Shown piece by piece: positions 7,189 to 13,237 of a DNA stretch of 18,612 bases (positions are counted from its first letter, which is position 1; the number at the start of each line of letters is the position of its first letter). The DNA lies in assembly GCA_003511785.1 (NCBI GenBank), contig DOIS01000231.1, positions 1 to 18,612 of the forward strand, written 5' to 3'. Below the pieces are notes generated by a model that saw only the letters and a list, made by a program, of their open reading frames with translations, did not search any database and was not told the DNA's origin. Origin of the DNA: Paracoccaceae bacterium (GTDB lineage Bacteria > Pseudomonadota > Alphaproteobacteria > Rhodobacterales > Rhodobacteraceae). Made by a program: the position numbers and the translations under genes.

Positions 7189-8132
7189 GGGGTGGGCGCC
7201 TCTTCGGCCGGGATCATGCGCAGCCCGCGCGATACCTCGGTGGTCTTGTCGATCTCGGCCAGAACCCAGTCGCGGAAGGCCTTGATCTGGGGCCGGTCCT
7301 CGCTGCCCGGGCGGCAGAGAAAGCGGAACTGCGCGGTGCTTTCCAGGGCCACGCCATAGGGCGCGACCAGGCGGCCGTCATGCAGGTCCTTGATGACCAT
7401 CGCCCGCCGCCCCAGCGCCACGCCCGCGCCGGCCAGGGCCGCGTCCACCGCGTGGTCGGCCTGGGAGAAGCGGGCGCCGTGTTCGGGGGTGAAATCGACG
7501 CCCATGGCGCGGAACCAGGCGGGCCAGTCGCAGGGCGGCGACAGGAAGGCGATGGAATCGTCGTGGATCAGGGGCGCGTCGCGCAGGCTTTCGGGGCTGG
7601 GGAAGTCGCGCGCCATCTCAGGGGTCATCACCGGCGTGACCCATTCGCGCGCCAGCGGCAGGGAATAGAGGCCGGTATCCGGCCCCACGCCGAAGCGGAT
7701 CGCCACGTCGATCTCGTCGCGGTCGAAATCCATCAGGCGCAGCGAGGCGGTGAAACGGAGGTCGATCTCGGGATGGGCGCGGGCGAAGTCGAACAGGCGC
7801 GGCGCCAGCCACTTGGCGGTGAAGGCGGGGCCTGCGGTGACGCTGAGCACGTCGCTGTCGGCCTGGCGGCGCAGGCTGCGCCAGGCCTCTGCCAGAAGGC
7901 GAAAGCCCTCGGTCGCGCCGGGGGAGAGGGTGCGCCCGGCCTCGGTCAGTTCCACCGCGCGGTTGAGCCGGCGAAAGAGCGGCCGGCCCAGATGCTCTTC
8001 CAGGGACTTGATCTGGTAGGACAGCGCGGCGGGGGTCACGTTCAACTCGGCCGCGGCCTTGGCGAAGGACAGGTGGCGCGCCGCTGCCTCGAAGGCGCGC
8101 AAGGCGGTCAAAGGGGGCAGGCGGTCGCTCAT
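7185..8132 (-). CDS. LysR-family transcriptional regulator (GcvA-like)
   Basis: A 315-residue LysR regulator. The N-terminal winged helix-turn-helix spans about residues 4-63 (L-T-A-L-R-A-F-E-A-A-A-R-H-L-S-F, then A-A-E-L-N-V-T-P-A-A-L-S-Y-Q-I), and the rest is a ligand-binding domain of the GcvA/AmpR subgroup (S-V-T-A-G-P-A-F-T-A-K-W-L-A-P-R-L and D-V-A-I-R-F-G). It is first in an operon with the EamA exporter. ATG 8132 has no Shine-Dalgarno sequence just upstream; instead the bases abut a 6-bp dyad (8134-8158) and a TATTTA -10-like sequence about 7 bases from the ATG, which suggests a leaderless or near-leaderless message under autoregulation. The divergent 37-residue ORF at 8244 is a candidate target. 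Confidence 0.92.
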   Translation of the reverse strand: MSDRLPPLTALRAFEAAARHLSFAKAAAELNVTPAALSYQIKSLEEHLGRPLFRRLNRAVELTEAGRTLSPGATEGFRLLAEAWRSLRRQADSDVLSVTAGPAFTAKWLAPRLFDFARAHPEIDLRFTASLRLMDFDRDEIDVAIRFGVGPDTGLYSLPLAREWVTPVMTPEMARDFPSPESLRDAPLIHDDSIAFLSPPCDWPAWFRAMGVDFTPEHGARFSQADHAVDAALAGAGVALGRRAMVIKDLHDGRLVAPYGVALESTAQFRFLCRPGSEDRPQIKAFRDWVLAEIDKTTEVSRGLRMIPAEEAPTP

Positions 8133-8133
8133 G

Positions 8134-8158
8134 GTCAGTTAAATACAGCTTGACTGAC
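8134..8158. promoter_or_regulatory. Dyad GTCAGT-N13-ACTGAC, candidate LysR-type operator
   Basis: GTCAGT at 8134-8139 and ACTGAC at 8153-8158 are exact inverted copies 13 bases apart, starting one base upstream of the lysR ATG. Centre 8146 is about 65 bases before the inferred start of the divergent + strand transcript (about 8211), the usual location of a LysR-type recognition site, and at the same time covers the regulator's own -10. Seen directly: the dyad. Inferred: binding by this regulator. Confidence 0.5.
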
Positions 8159-8175
8159 GCTTTGGGAAGTCTCGT

Positions 8176-8204
8176 TTGTCGCGGGTATGGGACGGGTCCA
8201 TATT
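8176..8204 (+). promoter_or_regulatory. Candidate promoter for the 37-residue ORF
   Basis: TTGTCG at 8176-8181 and CATATT at 8199-8204 are separated by exactly 17 bases, each 4 of 6 to the sigma-70 consensus. The expected start is near 8211. Confidence 0.4.
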
Positions 8205-8205
8205 G

Positions 8206-8229
8206 GGTGCAGTCAAGTAATCCTGCACC
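8206..8229. promoter_or_regulatory. Dyad GGTGCAG-N10-CTGCACC at the inferred transcript start
   Basis: GGTGCAG at 8206-8212 and CTGCACC at 8223-8229 are exact inverted copies with a 10-base spacer. It could be a second regulator site placed for repression, or a hairpin in the 5' leader of the small ORF. It is distinct in sequence from the dyad at 8134-8158. Confidence 0.45.
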
Positions 8230-8243
8230 GAAAGGGTCCCGCC

Positions 8244-8357
8244 ATGATCGAACAGGCCACCGATATCCGCACCCGCGATGCCTATCGCGCTGCCCATGCT
8301 GCCCGCGCCGAGGCGCTGCGCGGGATGATGCGCTGGCTGTCGCGCAAGGACGGCTGA
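8244..8357 (+). CDS. Small 37-residue ORF divergent from lysR, function unknown
   Basis: ATG 8244 to TGA 8357 encodes a short basic, Ala/Arg-rich protein: an N-terminal polar part (M-I-E-Q-A-T-D-I-R-T-R-D), then a likely amphipathic helix A-Y-R-A-A-H-A-A-R-A-E-A-L-R-G-M-M-R-W-L and a basic end S-R-K-D-G. AAAGGG (8231-8236) seven bases before the ATG could serve as ribosome site. It has its own candidate promoter (8176-8204), two dyads upstream, and a strong hairpin 45 bases after the stop, the layout of a genuine small gene. From memory, tiny proteins with a similar A-H-x-x-R core occur in this bacterial family; that was not checked. I do not recognise a function. Confidence 0.55.
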   Translation: MIEQATDIRTRDAYRAAHAARAEALRGMMRWLSRKDG

Positions 8358-8401
8358 CAGGCTTTCCGCTGGCCCGGCGCGCGCGGGTCTTACGGAATGA
8401 C

Positions 8402-8430
8402 AAGGGGCCGGTCGTCGTGACCGGCCCCTT
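8402..8430. terminator. 12-bp stem hairpin between the small ORF and phaB (convergent)
   Basis: AAGGGGCCGGTC (8402-8413) pairs perfectly with GACCGGCCCCTT (8419-8430) around a 5-base loop. It lies between the ends of the small + strand ORF and the - strand phaB, so it can end both transcripts. T-runs are weak on both sides. Confidence 0.75.
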
Positions 8431-8448
8431 GCTCGACCTGCCGGGAGG

Positions 8449-9171
8449 TCAGGCGAAGAACTGCGCGCCGTTGGCCGAGATGGTCGAGCCGTTGATGAAG
8501 CCCGCGTCGTCGGAGGCCAGGAAGGTCACGCAGCGGGCGATCTCCTCGGGCTCGCCCAGGCGGCCGGCGGGAATCTGGGCGATGATCGACTCGCGCACCT
8601 TTTCCGGCACCGCCATCACCATGTCGGTGGCGATATAGCCCGGGGCGACCACGTTGGCGGTGATCCCGGCGCGCGCGCCTTCCTGGGCGAGGCTGCGCAC
8701 GATGCCGATGTCGCCGGCCTTGGTGGCGGCATAGTTGACCTGGGCGAACTGCCCCTTCTGGCCGTTGATCGAGGAAATCACGATCACGCGCCCGAACTTG
8801 CGCTCGCGCATCCCCGGCCAGACCGGGTGGATGGTGTTGAACACGCCGGTCAGGTTGGTGTCGATCACCTCCTGCCACTGCTGGGGGGTCATCTTGTGGA
8901 AGGGCGCGTCGCGCGTGATGCCGGCATTGGCCACCACGATGTCGATCGGGCCGAACTCGGCCTCGACCTGCTCGATGCCGGCCTTGGAGCTGTCGTAATC
9001 GGCGGCATTCCACTTGTAGGTCTTGATGCCGGTTTCCTCGGTGAACTTGGCCGCGGCTTCGTCATTGCCCGCATACGAGGCGGCTACATTGTATCCTTCG
9101 GCCTTGAGCGCTTTGGAAATTGCTGCGCCGATACCGCGGGTGCCGCCGGTTACGAGTGCTGTACGTGCCAT
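8449..9171 (-). CDS. phaB: Acetoacetyl-CoA reductase (NADPH), PHB synthesis
   Basis: Reduces acetoacetyl-CoA to (R)-3-hydroxybutyryl-CoA, the monomer for polyhydroxybutyrate, in the cytosol. The 240 residues form a short-chain dehydrogenase: cofactor loop T-G-G-T-R-G-I-G at 8-15, N-A-G at 82-84, catalytic Ser134, Tyr147 and Lys151 in V-I-S-S-I-N-G-Q-K-G-Q and V-N-Y-A-A-T-K. The N-G-Q-K-G-Q-F stretch and G-I-T-R-D-A-P-F-H-K-M favour PhaB over the related FabG. ATG 9171 has GGAGGAG upstream in TTTGGAGGAGTCCTAA. It lies after phaA on the same strand, but a T-rich terminator separates them, so it is transcribed on its own. The phaC polymerase gene is not in the window. Confidence 0.95.
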   Translation of the reverse strand: MARTALVTGGTRGIGAAISKALKAEGYNVAASYAGNDEAAAKFTEETGIKTYKWNAADYDSSKAGIEQVEAEFGPIDIVVANAGITRDAPFHKMTPQQWQEVIDTNLTGVFNTIHPVWPGMRERKFGRVIVISSINGQKGQFAQVNYAATKAGDIGIVRSLAQEGARAGITANVVAPGYIATDMVMAVPEKVRESIIAQIPAGRLGEPEEIARCVTFLASDDAGFINGSTISANGAQFFA

Positions 9172-9206
9172 TTAGGACTCCTCCAAATTTAATCGTGTTG
9201 GTAATT

Positions 9207-9235
9207 CTGTTACTCTGAGAGATTGTGTTGCGCAA
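9207..9235 (-). promoter_or_regulatory. Candidate phaB promoter with TTGCGCAA dyad on the -35
   Basis: On the - strand TTGCGC (9235-9230) and TAACAG (9212-9207) lie 17 bases apart. The -35 is half of a perfect 8-base palindrome TTGCGCAA at 9228-9235. The -10 is weak (3 of 6). The 9172-9308 gap is clearly more AT-rich than its surroundings. TTGC/GCAA dyads also overlap the phaA -35, so a shared PHB regulator such as PhaR is a reasonable guess. Confidence 0.4.
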
Positions 9236-9308
9236 TATCGTTTCGTCGCGAGCTGGCTCTTTCCGTTTGGTGATATTGTCGCATCCTAGGGATATTCTCG
9301 GAGTGTAA

Positions 9309-9340
9309 CAAAAAAGGGCGCCCATTGGACGCCCTTATTC
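9309..9340 (-). terminator. Rho-independent terminator of phaA
   Basis: Read on the - strand, AAGGGCG (9336-9330) and CGCCCTT (9320-9314) form a 7-bp GC stem with a 9-base loop, running straight into six T residues (9315-9310). It begins 21 bases after the phaA stop, and isolates phaA from phaB. Confidence 0.85.
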
Positions 9341-9357
9341 GTGACTTGTCAAAGCAC

Positions 9358-10533
9358 TTAGACGAGCTCCACGCACAGGGCGACGCCCATGCCGCCTCCG
9401 ATGCAGAGGGTTGCCAGACCCTTTTTCGCGTTCCGGCGCTTCATTTCGAACAGCAGCGTATTCAGAACCCGGCAGCCGGATGCTCCGATCGGGTGGCCGA
9501 TGGCGATGGCGCCGCCGTTCACGTTGACGACCTCGGGGTCCCAGCCCATGTCCTTGTTGACCGCGCAGGCCTGGGCGGCAAAGGCCTCGTTGGCCTCGAC
9601 CAGGTCGAGATCCTCGGGCTTCCACCCGGCCTTTTCCAGCGCCTTGCGGCTGGCATGGATCGGCCCCACGCCCATGATCGACGGGTCGAGCCCGGCGGTG
9701 GCATAGGAGGCGATGCGGGCCAGCGGTTCGATCCCGCGCTTCTCGGCGTTCTCGGCGCTCATCAGCAGGACGCCGGCGGCGCCGTCATTGATGCCGGAAG
9801 CGTTGGCCGCGGTCACGCTGCCATCCTTGGTGAAGGCGGGGCGCAGTTTCTGTATCGCCTCCATGCTGGCGCCGTGACGGATATACTCGTCCTTGTCCAT
9901 CACGATGTCGCCCTTGCGGGTCTTGATGGTGAAAGGGACGATCTCGTCGTCGAACTTGCCGGCCTTCTGCGCGGCCTCGGCCTTGTTCTGGGAGGCGACG
10001 GCGAACTCGTCCTGCTGTTCGCGCGAGATCTGCCATTTCTCGGCCACGTTCTCGGCGGTCTGACCCATGTGATAGCCGTTGAAGGCATCCCAGAGCCCGT
10101 CGCGAATCATCGTGTCGATGTATTTCATGTCGCCCATCTTGTGCCCGGCGCGCAGATGCGCGGCATGGGGGGAGAGCGTCATGTTCTCCTGCCCGCCGGC
10201 GGCGACGATCTCGGCATCGCCCAGCATGATGTGCTGCGCGCCCAGGGCCACGGCGCGCAGGCCCGAGCCGCAGACCTGGTTGATGCCCCATGCGGCGCTT
10301 TCGACCGGCAGACCGGCGTTGACATGCGCCTGGCGGGCCGGGTTCTGGCCTTGGGCGGCGGTCAGGACCTGGCCCAGGATCGTCTCGGAGACCTCGCCCT
10401 TGTCGATGCCGGCGCGTTCGACGATGGCCTCGAGCACGGCGGCGCCGAGGTCGTGGGCGGGCGTGTTGGCAAAAGAGCCGCCGAAGCTGCCGACGCCGGT
10501 GCGGGCTGCGGAGGCGATTACGATGTTGGTCAT
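9358..10533 (-). CDS. phaA: Acetyl-CoA C-acetyltransferase (beta-ketothiolase)
   Basis: Condenses two acetyl-CoA to acetoacetyl-CoA, first step of polyhydroxybutyrate synthesis; also runs in reverse for acetoacetate use. The 391 residues match the biosynthetic thiolase family in length and key residues: Cys88 in I-N-Q-V-C-G-S-G-L-R (acyl-enzyme), N-E-A-F-A-A-Q-A, His347 in G-G-A-I-A-I-G-H-P-I-G-A-S-G, and Cys377 in C-I-G-G-G-M-G (general base). ATG 10533 is preceded by GAGGAA at good spacing. It has its own promoter candidate and terminator. With phaB next on the same strand it supplies the PHB monomer pathway. Confidence 0.97.
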   Translation of the reverse strand: MTNIVIASAARTGVGSFGGSFANTPAHDLGAAVLEAIVERAGIDKGEVSETILGQVLTAAQGQNPARQAHVNAGLPVESAAWGINQVCGSGLRAVALGAQHIMLGDAEIVAAGGQENMTLSPHAAHLRAGHKMGDMKYIDTMIRDGLWDAFNGYHMGQTAENVAEKWQISREQQDEFAVASQNKAEAAQKAGKFDDEIVPFTIKTRKGDIVMDKDEYIRHGASMEAIQKLRPAFTKDGSVTAANASGINDGAAGVLLMSAENAEKRGIEPLARIASYATAGLDPSIMGVGPIHASRKALEKAGWKPEDLDLVEANEAFAAQACAVNKDMGWDPEVVNVNGGAIAIGHPIGASGCRVLNTLLFEMKRRNAKKGLATLCIGGGMGVALCVELV

Positions 10534-10594
10534 GGGATCCGTTCCTCAACTCGGGGTGAGGGGGCCACGGCGCGGCCCCTGTCATCGTATCCGG

Positions 10595-10650
10595 CGTATA
10601 GAGCAAGGGCGCTTTTGCGGCAACGACCCTCGCTGCCCCATCTTGCCGCA
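10595..10650 (-). promoter_or_regulatory. Candidate phaA promoter with two TTGC/GCAA dyads
   Basis: On the - strand TTGCCG (10623-10618) and TATACG (10600-10595) are 17 bases apart, each 4 of 6 to consensus, giving a start near 10588 and a leader of about 55 bases. The -35 is part of the dyad TTGC-G-GCAA at 10615-10623. A near-copy TTGC-C-GCA lies at 10643-10650; the two also pair as an 8-bp inverted repeat (TGCGGCAA with TTGCCGCA). Confidence 0.45.
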
Positions 10651-10663
10651 GGGTCAGGGGCGC

Positions 10664-10708
10664 AGAATTTCTCTCGAAATTCTTGAAAAAATTTCTTTGC
10701 AAGAATTT
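10664..10708. repeat. AT-rich nested inverted repeats after the EAL gene
   Basis: AGAATTTC (10664-10671) pairs with GAAATTCT (10676-10683), and AAATTCTTG (10677-10685) pairs with CAAGAATTT (10700-10708). The two hairpins share 10677-10683 and so exclude each other. The block is strikingly AT-rich for this DNA and lies just after the EAL stop (- strand), upstream of the phaA promoter. It may end EAL transcription, though the stems lack GC. Confidence 0.5.
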
Positions 10709-10731
10709 TTTCGGGTGGCGGGCGGCGCGTT

Positions 10732-11571
10732 TCAGGCCACGCCACGCGCCTCGGGGAGCCAGGGCGGCCGGATCGTCGGGGCGGCGAAGAAGTAGCCCTG
10801 CAGGCAATCCACCCCCAGCGCGGCCAGGAGCCGGGCATCCGCGGCGGTCTCGACCGATTCCGCGACGGTGAACATCTCGAACTCCCGCGCCACCGAAAGG
10901 AGCGCGCGCACCAGCGCCTGGTTTCCCGCGTGATCGTGCAGCCCCCGCACGAACTGCCCGTCGATCTTGACCGCGTCGAACAGGAAATCGCGGAACAGGC
11001 GCAGCTCCATCGCGCCGGCGCCGAAATCGTCCAGCGCGAAGGCGATCCCGTGCGGTTGCAGGTGGTCCATGAAATCCATCACCAGCTCGGGCACGGTCAT
11101 GGCCGAGGCCTCGGAAATTTCCAGGATCAACCGTTCGCCCAGTTGCGCGTCGCGTTTCAGGAACCGGTCGAGAATGCGCGACCAGCGTTTGAACCCGATC
11201 GAGCGGGCCGACATGTTGATCGACAGGCGCAACGAGGGCGTCGCCATCAGCGCGCGCAAGCCCTGTTCCAGGGCCAGGCAATCCAGCTCGCGCCCCAGTT
11301 CGGTTGCCTCGATCACGCCCATGAACTCGCGCGCGGGAATCACCCGGCCGGTCGCGTCCAGCACCCGGATCAGCCCCTCGTAGAAGGCGGTGTTTTGCGG
11401 TGGCTGCGCCTGCATCACCGGCTGATAGGCCAGGCGCACCTGCTTGTGGCGAATCGCCTGCGAGACCATGTCGAGGGTGTCGCGGTCGCGCGCGGCGACC
11501 GCCGCGTTCAGCGGGCTGTCGGCGCCGGGGGGCAGATCGGCAAGGGCGTTGCGCGGCAAGGGAGCCTCCAT
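10732..11571 (-). CDS. EAL-domain protein, probable cyclic-di-GMP phosphodiesterase
   Basis: A 279-residue protein that is almost entirely an EAL domain (about 40-270), without a visible sensor, GGDEF or membrane segment. The signature reads E-G-L (Glu65) rather than E-A-L. The usual metal and catalytic residues look present: Asn119 in S-I-N-M-S, Glu151 in L-E-I-S-E, Asp181-Asp182 in D-D-F-G-A-G, Lys202 in V-K-I-D, Glu238 in A-E-S-V-E-T and Gln258 in Q-G-Y-F-F. Hydrolysis of cyclic-di-GMP is therefore likely but unproven. The start is uncertain: ATG 11571 has GAAGG directly against it, whereas TTG at 11559 (codon 5) has GGAGG five bases upstream. It is transcribed away from the glycosylase gene and stands alone. 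Confidence 0.87.
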   Translation of the reverse strand: MEAPLPRNALADLPPGADSPLNAAVAARDRDTLDMVSQAIRHKQVRLAYQPVMQAQPPQNTAFYEGLIRVLDATGRVIPAREFMGVIEATELGRELDCLALEQGLRALMATPSLRLSINMSARSIGFKRWSRILDRFLKRDAQLGERLILEISEASAMTVPELVMDFMDHLQPHGIAFALDDFGAGAMELRLFRDFLFDAVKIDGQFVRGLHDHAGNQALVRALLSVAREFEMFTVAESVETAADARLLAALGVDCLQGYFFAAPTIRPPWLPEARGVA

Positions 11572-11680
11572 CCTTCGGGCGGGATGGGGAGAGGATTCGC
11601 CAAACTCGTGAAGGCGCGCTTAACCCGTGCATTTGTCCCGAATTCGCGGCAAAACCGCTAAGCGACCGATGGAGAACGTG

Positions 11681-12250
11681 ATGGACCGCTGCGGCTGGGC
11701 CGGGCCCGAGAAGATTTACAAGAATTACCATGACCTTGAATGGGGCGTGCCCGAACATGACGGGCGGGCCTTGTGGGAGAAGCTGATCCTCGACGGATTT
11801 CAGGCAGGTCTGAGCTGGATCACGATCCTGAAAAAGCGCGACAACTTTCGCACGGCCTTCGCGGGGTTCGAGCCGGCGACGATCGCCGGCTGGGGCGAGG
11901 AAGAGGTGGCGCGCCTGTTGGGCGACCCGGGTATCATTCGCCACCGGGGCAAGATCGAGGCGACCATCGGCAATGCCCGCGCCTTTCTCGACCTGGGCGG
12001 GGCCGAGGCGTTCTCGGACCGGGTCTGGTCCTATGTGGACGGCCGCCCGATCCAGAACCATTGGGCCAACCTGGCGGAGGTGCCGGCCTTCACGCCGCTG
12101 TCGGACGCCCTGTCGAAAGATTTGCGACGGGCCGGGTTCCGATTCTGCGGGCCGACCATCACCTATGCCTGGATGCAGGCCTGCGGGCTGGTCAACGACC
12201 GTGTCGTGACCTGCCCGCGCCATGCCGCGTTAATTGGCCCCGAAGCCTGA
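11681..12250 (+). CDS. tag: DNA-3-methyladenine glycosylase I
   Basis: Excises 3-methyladenine from alkylated DNA, first step of base excision repair. The 189 residues resemble E. coli Tag throughout: M-D-R-C-G-W start, Y-H-D-L-E-W-G-V-P-E, D-G-F-Q-A-G-L-S-W-I-T-I-L-K-K-R, G-I-I-R-H-R-G-K-I, and M-Q-A-C-G-L-V-N-D. ATG 11681 is chosen over ATG 11669 and an upstream open frame because it gives the family N-terminus and has GGAG six bases before it. The zinc site known in E. coli Tag uses Cys4, His17, His175 and Cys179; here Cys4, His17 and Cys178 are present, but the His175 position is Arg174 (N-D-R-V-V-T-C), with a spare His181 nearby. It converges on the desaturase pseudogene with only 3 bases between stops. 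Confidence 0.95.
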   Translation: MDRCGWAGPEKIYKNYHDLEWGVPEHDGRALWEKLILDGFQAGLSWITILKKRDNFRTAFAGFEPATIAGWGEEEVARLLGDPGIIRHRGKIEATIGNARAFLDLGGAEAFSDRVWSYVDGRPIQNHWANLAEVPAFTPLSDALSKDLRRAGFRFCGPTITYAWMQACGLVNDRVVTCPRHAALIGPEA

Positions 12251-12262
12251 GCCTCAGGGGCC
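12236..12262. terminator. Small palindrome spanning both convergent stop codons
   Basis: GGCCCC (12236-12241) can pair with GGGGCC (12257-12262), or alternatively CCTGA (12246-12250) with TCAGG (12254-12258). Both the glycosylase stop and the desaturase stop lie within it. No T-runs, so its role as terminator is uncertain. Confidence 0.35.
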
Positions 12263-13237
12263 GGTGGCCAGGCCGGGCGAGGGGCCGGTCGTTGTCTCCG
12301 GGTCCGCGACCCCGAGCCCCGGCGTGTCGGCCTGGTCGGGGTTGCGCGCCACGTGCCGCGCCTTGATCTCCTCCGAGGTCTGGCGGCTGCCGTCATGGCT
12401 CCAGCCCGGTGGCGCGACAGCATACATCACCCGCTCGCGCCATGTCAGCCCGGGGCGGGTCACATCGCGCCAGATGCCCACCCATTCGTGGAACGCCACC
12501 CGGATCGGGTTGAAGGTGCCCAGGTTCTGCACCAGCCCGTAATCGACGCGGTCCTCGTCGAGTTCGGGCGCGAAGGTGCCAAAGAGACGGTCCCAGATGA
12601 TGAACACGCCGGCATAGTTGCAATCGAGATAGCGCGGGTTGCGCCCGTGATGGGCGCGGTGGTGCGAGGGCGTGTTCATCACCGCCTCGACCCAGTGCGG
12701 CATCCGTCCGATGGCCTCGGTGTGAATCCAGAACTGGTAGATCAGGTTCAGCCCGCCCACGAAGAGCACCATCGCCGGGTGAAAACCCAGGAGGATCAGC
12801 GGCGCGCGCACCACCATCATGAAGGTGAAGGTGCCGGTCTAGGTCTGCCGCAACGCCGTGGTCAGGTTGTAATGCTGGCTGGAATGATGGTTCACATGGC
12901 TGGCCCAGACCCAGCGGATGCGGTGGCCGAAGTGGTGCACCCAGTATTAGCGCAGGTCGTCCAGCACGAAGCACAGCAGCACCACCCAGACCGAGGTCCC
13001 CAGATCCAGCGGGGTCAGCGCCCAGAGCCACATGAAGAACCCGTAGGCGACGAAACCCAGCGCCAGCCCCGAGGCCACGTTTCTGGCCCCCATCACCAGC
13101 GAGGTCATCGCGTCGCGCGTCTCGTAGCGGCCGCCGCGGCGGGTCCAGGCGATCCAGGCGAACTCGGCTAGGATCAGCGCGATGAAGAGCGGCACCGCCC
13201 ATTGCACCACGTCCGGATAGCTCAGATCGTCGGTCAT
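12254..13237 (-). pseudogene. Sterol desaturase / fatty acid hydroxylase family gene with two in-frame stops
   Basis: A membrane di-iron hydroxylase family gene of 327 codons on one continuous frame, broken at two points. TAA at 12949-12947 follows D-D-L-R and stands where relatives have an aromatic residue (R-Y-Y-W). TAG at 12841-12839 follows L-R-Q-T, where T-W-T-G-T-F is expected. Sequence after each stop stays fully family-like: H-H-F-G-H-R-I-R-W-V-W-A-S-H-V-N-H-H-S-S-Q-H-Y-N between them, then N-T-P-S-H-H-R-A-H-H-G-R-N-P-R-Y-L-D after. These are the His-rich iron ligands. No frameshift is seen. The start ATG 13237 overlaps the stop of the upstream gene (ATGA). The best reading is recent loss by two substitutions; assembly or sequencing error is the main alternative. 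Confidence 0.85.

Noticed and set aside
9325..10686. A 453-codon + strand frame opposite phaA
   Set aside because: Antisense shadow of an unmistakable thiolase with all catalytic residues.
11622..11637. Possible CtrA site (TTAA-N7-TTAA) between the EAL and tag genes
   Set aside because: Only the first half (TTAA followed by ATTT after 7 bases) fits; not enough to support a site.
9785..12223. A 812-codon open frame on the - strand crossing phaA, the gap and the EAL gene
   Set aside because: Arg/Pro/Gly-rich shadow in the wrong frame of phaA and the EAL gene, both of which are clearly real; no family features.
12254..13237. Stop-codon recoding (readthrough of TAA and TAG) in the desaturase gene
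   Set aside because: Two different stop codons would need recoding, and other genes in the window end normally in TAA and TGA; no recoding element was seen.
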